Below are positions 1 to 8,281 of a stretch of DNA of 64,000 nt, piece by piece (position 1 is the first letter of the stretch; each line of letters starts with the position of its first letter). The notes under the pieces are model-generated. The model did no database searches and had not been told where the DNA came from. It saw only the letters and a program-made list of their open reading frames with translations. This stretch comes from Flavobacterium sp. HBTb2-11-1 (lineage in GTDB: Bacteria > Bacteroidota > Bacteroidia > Flavobacteriales > Flavobacteriaceae), in assembly GCF_009826975.1 (NCBI RefSeq), contig NZ_WUMO01000004.1, positions 248,001 through 312,000 on the forward strand, written 5' to 3'. A program made the translations under genes and the position numbers.

Positions 1-3000
1 CTTTTTCAATAATCTGCGAAGCAAAAGTCTGTATTTTTCTGAGCGGTTCCTGTAAATCATGACTTGAGATATAAGCAAACGACTGGAGTTCTTTGTTCAT
101 TTCTTCCAGCTCATTATTTTTCTGCTCTAGCTCTAGTGCATTCATTTTTAATTTATCATCGGCTTTTTTCTTTTCGGTTAAGTCATGCGTAACTTTTGAA
201 AAACCGATTACATCACCTTTTTTATTGTGCACAGCTGTAATAACTACGCTTGCCCAGAATAAACTTCCGTCTTTACGCTTGCGCCAGCCTTCATGTACTG
301 CTTTTCCTTTTTCGCGCGCTAAGTTCAAAAGTCTTTCTGGCAGTTTATTCTTCTGATCTTCGTTAGTATAAAAGACCGCAAAATATTTCCCGATAATTTC
401 CTCTGCTTTGTAACCTTTAATCTTTTCGGCTCCAACATTCCAGTTTTCTACAATACCATCTGGATTTAAATATAGAATCGAATATTCTTGAACCTCTTCA
501 ACCATTAAATGATAGCGCTCTTCACTTTTTCTAAGCGATTCGTTAATCTGGATTAATTCTCTAGTTCTGGCTGTAACCTGTTGTTCGAGTTCGTGCGTAA
601 AAGCTTTTTCAGTATGAATATCGGTAAAGGCGCCAACCCATTTTACAATTTTATTGTCGGGCCCAAAAACAGGTTCGCCAATAACAGTATGCCATCTGTA
701 CGAGCCGTCTTTTCTTCGCATTCTTACATCGCAGCGATACATTTCTCCCGTTGCAAGCGAGTGCTGCCATATTTTTATATTTTCATCAAAATCGTCTGGA
801 TGAATCATTTTCTGCCATGATCCCTCAACTCCTGGTTCAATACCGGTATATTCTAGCCATCTTCCCGAAGTAAAAAGAGCATTTCCATCGGCATCAGTTT
901 CCCATATTAATTGCGGAATACTTTCGGTAAGCGATCGGAATCTCTTCTCGCTTTCTTCGATTTTCTTTCTAGCTTCAACTTTCTCGGTAACATCAATAAG
1001 TGTCATTCTAATTCCAGAAATCGAATTGTCACTTTCGCGGAGCGGTGCAAATTCAAAATCTACATAAAATGAGTTGCTGCTTTTTTCATTTTCAATAAAA
1101 AGTAAAGATTCTGATTCTGAGTATACATTTCCAGATTCGTAAACTTTCTTTAATAAATCAGCATATTTTTGTTTTTTCAGTTCTGGAAATATTTCCAATA
1201 TTTTTTTCCCTTGAACTTCAGCTTCTTCTTTTTTCCAGATATTATTCAAAAGCACAAAATTGGCCATTTCGATTACAAAATCATCTCCTCGCAAAATGGC
1301 TTTCGGAACAGGCGACTGCATAATAAGATTGCGAAGTTTCTTTTCGCTTTCTTCAATTTTCTGCTGGTATTTTTTTTCTTCTGTAATATCTCGAATTGTT
1401 CCAATGAGTTTCTCAGGCTCATGATTTTCATCAAAAAAAACTTTTCCCTTTCCTTCAATCCAATGTATTGATTGGTCTTTCCAAATTACACGGACTTCAT
1501 AATTTAAGAAACCTGTATTTAAAGCTTCCTTAAAGCCTTTATTTCTAATGTGTAAATCATCGGGATGAAGATGGGCTAATAATTCTTCGTGGGTTAACGC
1601 CACTTCTTCCGTATAGCCGCCAAGAATTTCAAGATACCTTTGAGAATAAGTGGGTACTCTGGTCTTAGCATTCAATTCCCATGTCCCCAATTCGCTGGCT
1701 TCAACTACAATTTTGAGGCGTTCCTCATTTAATTCAATTTTTTTTCTAGCTTCTACTTTTTCAGTAACTTCAGTAGCCGTTACTAAAATTCCGGAAATGG
1801 TCCCATTTTCTTCTTTTAATGGATGATAAAGAAAATCAAAATACGAAGTTTGTATTTTTCCAAATCGGTTTAAAGGAACAGGAACTTCAAAACCATGATA
1901 CGGAATACCAGTTTTTAAAACGCTATCAAGTAAAGCACTGACGGTTTCTTTTACCTCTGGAAGAGAATCGTATAATGGTCTTCCAACAAAAGTTTCTTCT
2001 TCTCGAGCGACAAGCTTGAGGTAAGCTTCGTTGGCCATTTCTACTATATATTCTGATCCCCGAAGGATGGTGATGCCAACAGGAGCTTGTCTTACAGTAT
2101 CACGGAACCGTTTATCACTTTCTTCAATTTTTTGTTTGGCTAAATATAAGTCTGTAATTTCAACGCCAGTATTCATTACGCCATAAACATTTCCATGGTT
2201 GTCATAAAGTGGCGTAAAGCTATAATCAAAATAGGATGTTTTTAATTCGTTGTTTACAACAAGATCGATTCGGGTATTATTAGAATGGAAAGATTGTCCT
2301 GTTTCATAAACGGTTTTGACTTGTTTAAAAATTGGTCCGTCTTTTAATTCTGGAAGTATCTCAGTGTATGTTTTTCCAATTACATCTGGTCCTTTTCCCC
2401 AAACTTTTATTATAGATTCATTTGCCAGTTCAATGCGCATTTCTTTGCCGACATAAAGCGCAATTGGAAAAGGAGCATTTTCAACCAGCTGTCTTATTTT
2501 TTGTTCGCTTTCTTGTACTTTGGTACGAGCCAAAACCTGAGCGGTAACTTCTGTTGCAATTGCGGCAACGCCAGAAATAGTTCCGTCGGTTTCTCTTAAG
2601 GCTTCGTAGACAAAATTGATATACGTATTTTCGGTTTGTCCGTTTCGATTTAATTGGACAAAAAGTTCATCAGTTGTAATTTTTTTACCGTTTGTAAAAA
2701 CGTTGTGAAGAATCTCATCAAAGCCTTGTTTTTTTAATCCAGGAAGGACTTCAAAAATAGGTTTGTTAATTACACTTTCTGCTCTTGTATCCCAAAGCAG
2801 CAGCATTTGTTCGTTGGCGATTTCAACAATATGATTTTCGCCCCTAAAAATGCACATTGCGGCAGGAGCCTGCATGATATTATTGATAAATCGTGCATTA
2901 CTTTCCTGTAAAGCATCTGCAACAATTTTCTTTTCGGTAGTTTCGATAACGGTAACCAAAATTCCTCCAATAGAACCGTCTTCTATTTTTATGGGACTAT

Positions 3001-3406
3001 ATGAAAAATCAAAATAACAGTCTTCTGTATAGCCATTTCGATGAAGCGAAACTTTAAAATCAGGAAAACTTACCGCTTGTCCCTGCATCACATTGGCAAA
3101 CATAGGACCAATGGTATCCCAGATTTCTGCAAACGTATCTTTAGAGCTTCCGCCCAATGCATCGGGATGTTTTGAAGCGCCAAGAATAGGACGGAAAGCA
3201 TCATTGTATAATTGAGTATAATTTTCTCCCCAAGCAATGTACATTCCAAACGGATTGCCTAACATCATTGCAGTCATTGTTTTAAGACTCTGAGGCCATT
3301 TTTCGGGATCCCCCAAAGGAGTTTGGTTCCAATTGGCAGAACGAATTAATTCTCCCATTTCTCCTCCTTCGGATAGAAAATAATGTTCCTTTTTTTTATG
3401 GCTCAT
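1..3406 (-). CDS. Multi-PAS hybrid-free sensor histidine kinase (partial, 3' end missing)
   Basis: Reading the minus strand from the ATG at 3406 gives 1135 uninterrupted codons to the window edge. I count eight consecutive PAS-like domains of about 120-130 residues, most separated by a short linker beginning ESE/ESD (for example ESEKRFR, KSEERYH); the seventh is PAS_3-like (MIHPDDFDENI). A coiled linker then leads to a HisKA H-box, SSHDLQEPLRKI, with the phospho-accepting His at about residue 1116 (bases 59-61). The ATPase domain must lie to the left of the window. No transmembrane segment is visible, so it is probably a cytoplasmic sensor. It starts 12 bp after the response regulator stop, so the two are almost certainly one operon. 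The ligand is unknown. Confidence 0.93.
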   Translation of the reverse strand, partial: MSHKKKEHYFLSEGGEMGELIRSANWNQTPLGDPEKWPQSLKTMTAMMLGNPFGMYIAWGENYTQLYNDAFRPILGASKHPDALGGSSKDTFAEIWDTIGPMFANVMQGQAVSFPDFKVSLHRNGYTEDCYFDFSYSPIKIEDGSIGGILVTVIETTEKKIVADALQESNARFINNIMQAPAAMCIFRGENHIVEIANEQMLLLWDTRAESVINKPIFEVLPGLKKQGFDEILHNVFTNGKKITTDELFVQLNRNGQTENTYINFVYEALRETDGTISGVAAIATEVTAQVLARTKVQESEQKIRQLVENAPFPIALYVGKEMRIELANESIIKVWGKGPDVIGKTYTEILPELKDGPIFKQVKTVYETGQSFHSNNTRIDLVVNNELKTSYFDYSFTPLYDNHGNVYGVMNTGVEITDLYLAKQKIEESDKRFRDTVRQAPVGITILRGSEYIVEMANEAYLKLVAREEETFVGRPLYDSLPEVKETVSALLDSVLKTGIPYHGFEVPVPLNRFGKIQTSYFDFLYHPLKEENGTISGILVTATEVTEKVEARKKIELNEERLKIVVEASELGTWELNAKTRVPTYSQRYLEILGGYTEEVALTHEELLAHLHPDDLHIRNKGFKEALNTGFLNYEVRVIWKDQSIHWIEGKGKVFFDENHEPEKLIGTIRDITEEKKYQQKIEESEKKLRNLIMQSPVPKAILRGDDFVIEMANFVLLNNIWKKEEAEVQGKKILEIFPELKKQKYADLLKKVYESGNVYSESESLLFIENEKSSNSFYVDFEFAPLRESDNSISGIRMTLIDVTEKVEARKKIEESEKRFRSLTESIPQLIWETDADGNALFTSGRWLEYTGIEPGVEGSWQKMIHPDDFDENIKIWQHSLATGEMYRCDVRMRRKDGSYRWHTVIGEPVFGPDNKIVKWVGAFTDIHTEKAFTHELEQQVTARTRELIQINESLRKSEERYHLMVEEVQEYSILYLNPDGIVENWNVGAEKIKGYKAEEIIGKYFAVFYTNEDQKNKLPERLLNLAREKGKAVHEGWRKRKDGSLFWASVVITAVHNKKGDVIGFSKVTHDLTEKKKADDKLKMNALELEQKNNELEEMNKELQSFAYISSHDLQEPLRKIQTFASQIIEK

Positions 3407-3418
3407 TTCAAAAGAAAA

Positions 3419-3865
3419 TTAGGGTTGCAGTACGAAATTAGCTCTTTCAGGCTGTGTGAAATTGTTTTCAGATGCAATGGTAAGGGCTTTATTTATAACA
3501 GATTTCAGTTTAGAAAATTCTCCAGGTTTCCTGATATAATAAGAAGCGCCTTGTTGATAAAGTCTATTTACTATTTCGTTATCCAGTGAAGTAGAGAAAA
3601 TAATGATAGGCAGATTTTTTAGTTTTTCGTCATTTTTTATTTCATCCAAACATTCCAAGCCATTTTTTCGGGGCATATTCAGATCCAAAAAAACAACGTC
3701 AGGAAGATTTACAATATTATTTTTTAAATAATCCATTAATTGTACGCCATCGTGAACCATTAAAAGAACATTGCTGATAGCTATTTCATCGAGAGCTTCT
3801 TTAAAGAAAAGGCAGTCGTCTTCGTCATCGTCAGCCAGTAAAAGATGGTAATGCTCCTTACTCAT
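3419..3865 (-). CDS. Single-domain response regulator (Rcp1/CheY-like)
   Basis: 148 residues that are essentially one receiver domain. The acidic pocket is DDDEDD (12-17), the phospho-acceptor is Asp61 in FLDLNMP, the switch Ser/Thr is at 91-92 (IIIFSTS) and the conserved Lys is 113 in IRKP. There is no output domain, as in Rcp1-type regulators that relay phosphate or act by protein contact. An AAGGAG ribosome site lies just upstream of the ATG at 3865. The gene is first in an operon with the multi-PAS kinase, whose HDLQEPLR H-box belongs to the class often paired with such regulators. The final output is not evident from the neighbours. Confidence 0.93.
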   Translation of the reverse strand: MSKEHYHLLLADDDEDDCLFFKEALDEIAISNVLLMVHDGVQLMDYLKNNIVNLPDVVFLDLNMPRKNGLECLDEIKNDEKLKNLPIIIFSTSLDNEIVNRLYQQGASYYIRKPGEFSKLKSVINKALTIASENNFTQPERANFVLQP

Positions 3866-4396
3866 TTCGTAGTCTCCTTAATTTAGGGTTAAGTTTGTTT
3901 GGATAAATTTAACTTTTTTCGATAAGATTTCCTGATTTTTATAAAGAATGTTTTTCAAAAGACTAAAAAAGGCTGTTTTAGAATCTATTTTCTTTCTTTC
4001 AAACAATTTTATTTTTAAAACGGCGTTTGAATAATTCTTATCATTTTTTTGCGCGAAAAAATAGTTTTGAAATTTCGTTTCTTTCTAAAAATACGAATCG
4101 CAAAATCGCTGAAAAACCCTTTAAAATCTCACTTTCTTAATTCCAAATTTGGCAATTTTAGTGTGTACCGTATCCAAAAAGTGTGAAATAATTATACACT
4201 TTTTTTTGAAGTTCTTTTTCTAAATAGCTCTTTATCAGTTTAAAATCGTGTTGGCACGCCACTTGTAAAAAGTGTTAATATCAAAATCTTTGATGCGTTT
4301 GTTTTTTATCGTTTCTCGAATAAGAGTTACAAATAAATGAGAAAAGAAAGATTTTGCTAAAAGCCAAATTAAGGAAATTAAAAAAGGAGTATAAGC
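3866..4396. other. Divergent intergenic region (531 bp)
   Basis: AT-rich region between the two-component operon (minus) and the glycosyltransferase (plus). No ORF with coding character is visible. It holds the ribosome site of the response regulator at its left end, a sigma-54-like element near 4251-4267, and an AAGGAG-type ribosome site at about 4384-4390 for the glycosyltransferase. I found no clear TAnnTTTG promoter for either gene. Confidence 0.6.
4251..4267 (+). promoter_or_regulatory. Candidate sigma-54 (-24/-12) promoter
   Basis: The sequence TTGGCACG-CCAC-TTGTA matches the RpoN consensus YTGGCACG-N4-TTGCW except for one base in the -12 box (TTGT for TTGC). The GG and the second box have the required spacing. 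Transcription would begin near 4278, leaving a leader of about 120 nt before the glycosyltransferase ATG. Many Bacteroidota encode RpoN, but no sigma-54 activator gene is in this window. Confidence 0.5.
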
Positions 4397-5839
4397 ATGA
4401 AAAGCGAAACAATTATCTCAGAACAATTTTATGCGAACAGCAGTTCAGCAATCAGCGAAAAAACATTAAACGGTTCTTTTTTCAGAACCAACGAAAAATC
4501 AAAAGTACACGTAGAAAGACCAAAGAGTCCTTTCGGATTAGCGGTTCTTGTTGCAACATTTTTATTACTAATCACAGGTGTAATCTCAGTAATTCTATTG
4601 CAAGATGATTTTGAACAATTTCATTTTGAAAGAATTGCTTCGACTTGGGGATTGCCATTTTTAGTGATCACTACCATTTTGTTTTTCTATCAAACAGGAG
4701 TTTTCTTGTACAGCTCTTATTTGTATTTAAGATATAAAGCAATTCCTTCTGTATCAGATGATTTATTGCCAACATGTACGATCATCGTTCCAGCATATAA
4801 TGAAGGAAAATTAGTTTGGGATACTTTATTGAGTCTTGCAGACAGCGATTATCCAGCAGAAAAATTACAGCTACTTGCAATTGATGATGGAAGTAAAGAC
4901 GATACTTGGTACTGGATGCAGGAAGCAAAAGCAAAATTGGGAGATCGTGTTACGATTTTTCAGCAGCCAAAAAATCAAGGAAAACGTCAGGCATTATACA
5001 GAGGTTTTAAATTAGGAACTGGAGAAATCTTTGTAACGGTAGATAGCGATTCTATTGTGAAAAAAGATACTTTGAGAAACTTGGTTAGTCCGTTTGTAGT
5101 GAACAAAAAATGTGGTGCAGTTGCAGGAAATGTTCAAGTTTTGAACAACAAAAAAGCCATTTTGCCAAAAATGCTGAATGTAAGTTTCGTAATGAGTTTT
5201 GAATTTCAGCGTTCTGCAGAAAGCGAATTAGGTTCTGTATTATGTACGCCAGGCGCTTTGGCGGCGTATAGAAGAGATGCTGTTTTCAATTGTCTTCCAG
5301 AGTGGATCAACCAGACTTTTATGGGCGAACCTTCAGATATTGGAGAAGACCGTGCTTTGACTAACATGATTTTGAAACAAGGTTTTGAAGTTAAATTTCA
5401 AAGAAATGCGGTAGTATTGACAAACGTTCCTGAAGAATACAAAGGTCTGTACAAAATGTTCATCAGATGGGCGAGAAGTAACGTTCGTGAAAATCTTATG
5501 ATGGCGAAATATGTTTTTACAGATTTTAGAAAAGGGTCAAAATTTGGAGCGAGAATGTTATTCTTAAACCAGTTTTTTAAAATTGCAATGACGTATCCGT
5601 TTATATTGTTTATGTTTTACTTTATTGCGGTTCACCCAGTACTATTTTTAAGTTCAACATTGGTAGCCATTTTAATGTTTTCGACATTTTCTATGGTATT
5701 CTATGCCAAAAGATATACACTTTCAGAATCATTCTGGGCATATTCATATAGTGTTTTTTACACTTTCAGTTTATTCTGGATCGGGCCTTATGCTATTGCG
5801 ACAGCCAACAAAAAAGGCTGGTTGACAAGAGGCTTATAA
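4397..5839 (+). CDS. Membrane family 2 glycosyltransferase (PgaC/hyaluronan-synthase-like)
   Basis: 480 residues. Two hydrophobic segments (about 50-75 and 88-112) precede a GT-A domain with TIIVPAYNEG, AIDDGSKDDTW, the DxD-type VTVDSDS, the acceptor-site GEPSDIGEDRALTN and a processive-type IRWARSNVRE in place of the usual QxxRW. Three or so membrane helices follow at the C-terminus. This is the layout of processive beta-glycan synthases such as poly-N-acetylglucosamine or hyaluronan synthases; the sugar cannot be read from sequence. The ATG at 4397 follows a good AAAGGAG site. It stands alone, with its own terminator, and lacks pgaB- or pgaD-like neighbours. Confidence 0.88.
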   Translation: MKSETIISEQFYANSSSAISEKTLNGSFFRTNEKSKVHVERPKSPFGLAVLVATFLLLITGVISVILLQDDFEQFHFERIASTWGLPFLVITTILFFYQTGVFLYSSYLYLRYKAIPSVSDDLLPTCTIIVPAYNEGKLVWDTLLSLADSDYPAEKLQLLAIDDGSKDDTWYWMQEAKAKLGDRVTIFQQPKNQGKRQALYRGFKLGTGEIFVTVDSDSIVKKDTLRNLVSPFVVNKKCGAVAGNVQVLNNKKAILPKMLNVSFVMSFEFQRSAESELGSVLCTPGALAAYRRDAVFNCLPEWINQTFMGEPSDIGEDRALTNMILKQGFEVKFQRNAVVLTNVPEEYKGLYKMFIRWARSNVRENLMMAKYVFTDFRKGSKFGARMLFLNQFFKIAMTYPFILFMFYFIAVHPVLFLSSTLVAILMFSTFSMVFYAKRYTLSESFWAYSYSVFYTFSLFWIGPYAIATANKKGWLTRGL

Positions 5840-5884
5840 ACAAGTACACTTTCATTCTATTATAAAACTCCGCCCAAGAGAATT

Positions 5885-5915
5885 ACCCGTTGCGAGCATT
5901 TGCAGCGGGTTTTTT
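5885..5915 (+). terminator. Intrinsic terminator of the glycosyltransferase gene
   Basis: Nine-pair stem ACCCGTTGC/GCAGCGGGT with one G-T wobble, an 8-nt loop and a run of six T. It begins 45 bp after the stop codon at 5839. Confidence 0.85.
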
Positions 5916-5942
5916 GATTTAAAAAGATAACCGGTACAACCC

Positions 5943-6107
5943 ACGTTCCGCTAGGAACGTTTCGTCGGTAGAATTAAAATGTGGATTGTGGTTACACGTT
6001 CCGTAGGAACGTTTGATAGGTAAAAAAAGGTAACCAGTGAACCACGTTCCGTTAGGAACGTCTCGTCGGTTAAAAATGAATGACAATCAAATGTTCCTAC
6101 GGAACAT
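5943..6107. repeat. Cluster of four short palindromes (REP-like)
   Basis: Four near-identical palindromes: ACGTTCC-GCTA-GGAACGT at 5943-5960, a 17-bp copy with GTA centre at 5996-6012, a GTTA-centred copy at 6044-6061, and the reverse-oriented ATGTTCC-TAC-GGAACAT at 6091-6107. The spacers also repeat (TCGTCGGT after the first and third copies; GTTTGAT beside the second, with its inverse ATCAAA beside the fourth). A closely related cluster lies at 50887-51059. This looks like a REP/REPIN-type non-autonomous element; no RAYT transposase is present in the window. Confidence 0.8.
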
Positions 6108-6148
6108 ATAAAATTGCAACGTGAGATTACTTCTAATTTTATATGTTT

Positions 6149-6874
6149 TTATTTTGAATCTAAAGCAGCAATAATCTGCTTTTTCATAGTGGTATTGATA
6201 AAATCTAAAGCCTCAGCATACGAAATGCCATAACGTCTTTCGATGTTTTGAAAATGTATTGGAAAACTGCCTAAAATTTTATCATAATAAATATTCAGCT
6301 GTTTTTCAGAAGGCATATCATATTTCAAACGAAGTTGAAATCTTCTCAATAAAGCGCTGTCAATTATCTCATAATGATTGGTTGCGCATATCAGCAAACT
6401 ATCAGCGGGAAAATAATCAAAAAGCTGGATTATTGTATTTACCAAACGTCTCATTTCGCCTACATCTTTATCATCGCTGTCGCGGCTTTTTCCAATTTGG
6501 TCAAATTCGTCTAAAAATAAAACCGCTCTTTCTCTAATGGCTTTATCAAAAATGGCTTTTAAATTCTTAGAAGTTTCACCAATTCTAGAATCGACAACAG
6601 TGCTGAGGTTGACAATGATAATTTTTTTGTCTAAGGTATTCGCAATCGCTTTTGCCGTTGTCGTTTTACCGCAGCCAGAGCTTCCGTGTAGCAGAATTTT
6701 ATTATCAACTTTAAGATTGTACTTTTTTAATTCCTCAATATATTGATGTTCTTTGATAATCTGAAGCAAAGCCGCTTTATTTTCATCGCTAAAAAACAAA
6801 TCGTCTAAAGCAATTTTTTCAGTATCAATTACAGTAAGATCATTCAGGTTCATCTGCTCATTTATTTGCTTCAA
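6149..6874 (-). CDS. AAA-family ATPase (small, SpoVK/FtsH-like fold)
   Basis: 241 residues consisting of a short N-terminal stretch and one AAA module: Walker A GSSGCGKTT (64-72), Walker B AVLFLDEFD (117-125), sensor-1 Asn in LLICATN (about 166) and arginine-finger-like ALLRRF (about 174-179). Such stand-alone AAA proteins remodel or unfold partner proteins, but no partner domain is visible here. It begins 9 bp after the stop of the YggS-type gene, so it is likely cotranscribed with it. That pairing does not reveal its target. Confidence 0.85.
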   Translation of the reverse strand: MKQINEQMNLNDLTVIDTEKIALDDLFFSDENKAALLQIIKEHQYIEELKKYNLKVDNKILLHGSSGCGKTTTAKAIANTLDKKIIIVNLSTVVDSRIGETSKNLKAIFDKAIRERAVLFLDEFDQIGKSRDSDDKDVGEMRRLVNTIIQLFDYFPADSLLICATNHYEIIDSALLRRFQLRLKYDMPSEKQLNIYYDKILGSFPIHFQNIERRYGISYAEALDFINTTMKKQIIAALDSK

Positions 6875-6883
6875 AATTAAGTT

Positions 6884-7615
6884 TTATTCTGCAATGTTTT
6901 CGTTCCAGATTTCTTTTCCTAAAAAGCGGTTTCCGAATATCGAAGTGCCAATTCGAACCATATTCGAACCTTCCGCGATAGCAAGTTCCAAATCCTGAGA
7001 CATTCCCATCGAAAGTTTTAGATTTTGCAAATCGTCAATTCCTTCCGAATAAATTTCATCCCGAATAGTTCTTAAAAGCCCGAGTGACGGAATCATTTTT
7101 TCTTTTTCAACATCTAAAAGTCCAATGGTCATTAAACCTTTAATATTTAGGGTCTCGTAAGTTTTTATTTTTTTAATGAAAGATAAAACGTCTTCTGGAG
7201 CTAAACCGAATTTGCTTTCTTCATAAGAAGTATTCACCTGTACAAAAACATCTAATTTTCGGTTTTGATTTTGGAGTTGTTTCTGCAATTCGTCAGCTAG
7301 ACTTATTCGATCTAGAGATTGAATGCAAGTAGCATATTTCAAAACATCTTTTACTTTGTTGGTTTGAAGATGTCCAATAAAATGGCGTTCAACAGGAAGA
7401 TTTTTCAAAATATCATTTTTATCCCGCAATTCCTGCATTTTGTTTTCGCCCATTAAAGTTTCGCCAGCCTCAATTGCGATTCGAATTTTTTCTGCTGGAA
7501 CCGTTTTGGTTGCCAATAAAAGCTGAACATCAGCGGGATTTCTGCCAGAAGCTTTGCAAGCATTTTCGATACGCTGATGCACTTTAATTAAATTAAAAAT
7601 AATTTCGTTTTTCAT
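6884..7615 (-). CDS. YggS/PROSC family pyridoxal-phosphate homeostasis protein
   Basis: 243 residues, a single alanine-racemase-like TIM barrel and the normal length for this family. The PLP lysine is Lys37 in LLLATKTVP. Other family landmarks are the FIGHLQTNK segment, the GLMTIG stretch and the C-terminal LSMGMSQDLELAIAEGS and RIGTSIFG phosphate-binding segments. YggS proteins bind PLP without known catalysis and buffer free PLP and related amino-acid pools. It is first in a two-gene unit with the AAA ATPase. Confidence 0.93.
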   Translation of the reverse strand: MKNEIIFNLIKVHQRIENACKASGRNPADVQLLLATKTVPAEKIRIAIEAGETLMGENKMQELRDKNDILKNLPVERHFIGHLQTNKVKDVLKYATCIQSLDRISLADELQKQLQNQNRKLDVFVQVNTSYEESKFGLAPEDVLSFIKKIKTYETLNIKGLMTIGLLDVEKEKMIPSLGLLRTIRDEIYSEGIDDLQNLKLSMGMSQDLELAIAEGSNMVRIGTSIFGNRFLGKEIWNENIAE

Positions 7616-7688
7616 ACTGCAAAACTATACCTAAACGGCAAAATTCTGCTGGACCAGTATATTTCAAAAAATGAAAAAACTGGATGAT

Positions 7689-7717
7689 TTGACACTACGA
7701 AAACCAATATAAATTTG
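7689..7717 (+). promoter_or_regulatory. Bacteroidota-type promoter for the DUF2024 gene
   Basis: TTG at 7689-7691, an 18-nt spacer and TAAATTTG at 7710-7717, matching the TTG/TAnnTTTG pattern of the primary sigma factor in this phylum. It lies 55 bp before the ATG. The leader contains a short direct repeat (AGAACCTTAGTA). Confidence 0.7.
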
Positions 7718-7772
7718 CATAGAAAAAAACTCAGAACCTTAGTAACTTAGAACCTTAGTACCTTAAAAAGAA

Positions 7773-8036
7773 ATGAAAATAGCAGTTTGGGATACTTACG
7801 TAACCCGCAAAGACGGAAAAATTATGCACTTTGATATTTTGGTTGATGAAAATGTTAATGATGCAGAACAGGTATATGAATACGGCAAAAAATACCTGAA
7901 AAGTGTAGCACAAGAGGGACAGACTTTATCGTCTAAAGAATGCCGTTTCTGCCACATTGATAAAGCGCCGATTGAAGTTGAAAATCAGATTCGGAAAAAT
8001 GGATTTTCTATTATTGAAATGGAGAATTGCAATTAA
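7773..8036 (+). CDS. DUF2024 family protein
   Basis: 87-residue soluble protein beginning MKIAVWDTYVTRKDG and containing the CRFCHIDKA segment typical of DUF2024. I know of no assigned function for the family. No signal peptide or membrane helix is visible. It has its own promoter and is followed by a hairpin with a T run, so it is probably monocistronic. The CxxCH pair might bind a metal, but that is only inference. Confidence 0.85.
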   Translation: MKIAVWDTYVTRKDGKIMHFDILVDENVNDAEQVYEYGKKYLKSVAQEGQTLSSKECRFCHIDKAPIEVENQIRKNGFSIIEMENCN

Positions 8037-8056
8037 ATTAATTGAACGCTGATAAA

Positions 8057-8139
8057 ACGGATTCGCTATCGCGAAAACACTGATTAACACAGATTTTAAA
8101 AATCAGTTTTTTTCCGTGTCTTTGCGATCGCAAATCCGT
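8057..8139. repeat. Imperfect inverted repeat
   Basis: Arms of 24 bp (8057-8080 and 8116-8139) match as inverted copies at about 20 positions, with the shared core ACGGATT..GC.ATCGC.AA. They enclose the smaller hairpin listed as a terminator. Nested inverted repeats of this kind resemble dispersed intergenic elements; no second copy was found in this window. Confidence 0.6.
8078..8113 (+). terminator. Likely terminator of the DUF2024 gene
   Basis: ACTGATT/AATCAGT stem (8078-8084 and 8101-8107) with further A-T pairing and a run of seven T. It lies 41 bp past the stop at 8036. Confidence 0.6.
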
Positions 8140-8222
8140 AAAATCCGCGTGTAATTTTGGCTTGTTTTTGTATAGCTAATTTTTGCAATTAAATTAATTT
8201 GCAAGACTGATAACTAGAAAGG

Positions 8223-8275
8223 CTTCGACTCCGCTCAGCCAGACAATCTTCATGTCACCCTGAGCGAAGTCGAAG
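8223..8275. repeat. Long hairpin, arms CTTCGACTCCGCTCAG / CTGAGCGAAGTCGAAG
   Basis: Two 16-bp arms (8223-8238 and 8260-8275) are inverted copies with one mismatch, around a 21-nt centre. It lies between the DUF2024 gene and the 3' end of the MocR gene. It is far more GC-rich than its surroundings, which suggests an inserted repeat unit that may also stop transcription. Confidence 0.7.
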
Positions 8276-8281
8276 GACTTT

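Noticed and set aside
1169..1471. Short plus-strand frames opposite the multi-PAS kinase
   Set aside because: They are rich in Phe and have no family features, and they oppose a continuous eight-domain gene.
5943..6107. Possible CRISPR array
   Set aside because: Repeats are palindromes of only 15-18 bp, unevenly spaced, with one inverted and with conserved spacers; no cas genes are nearby.
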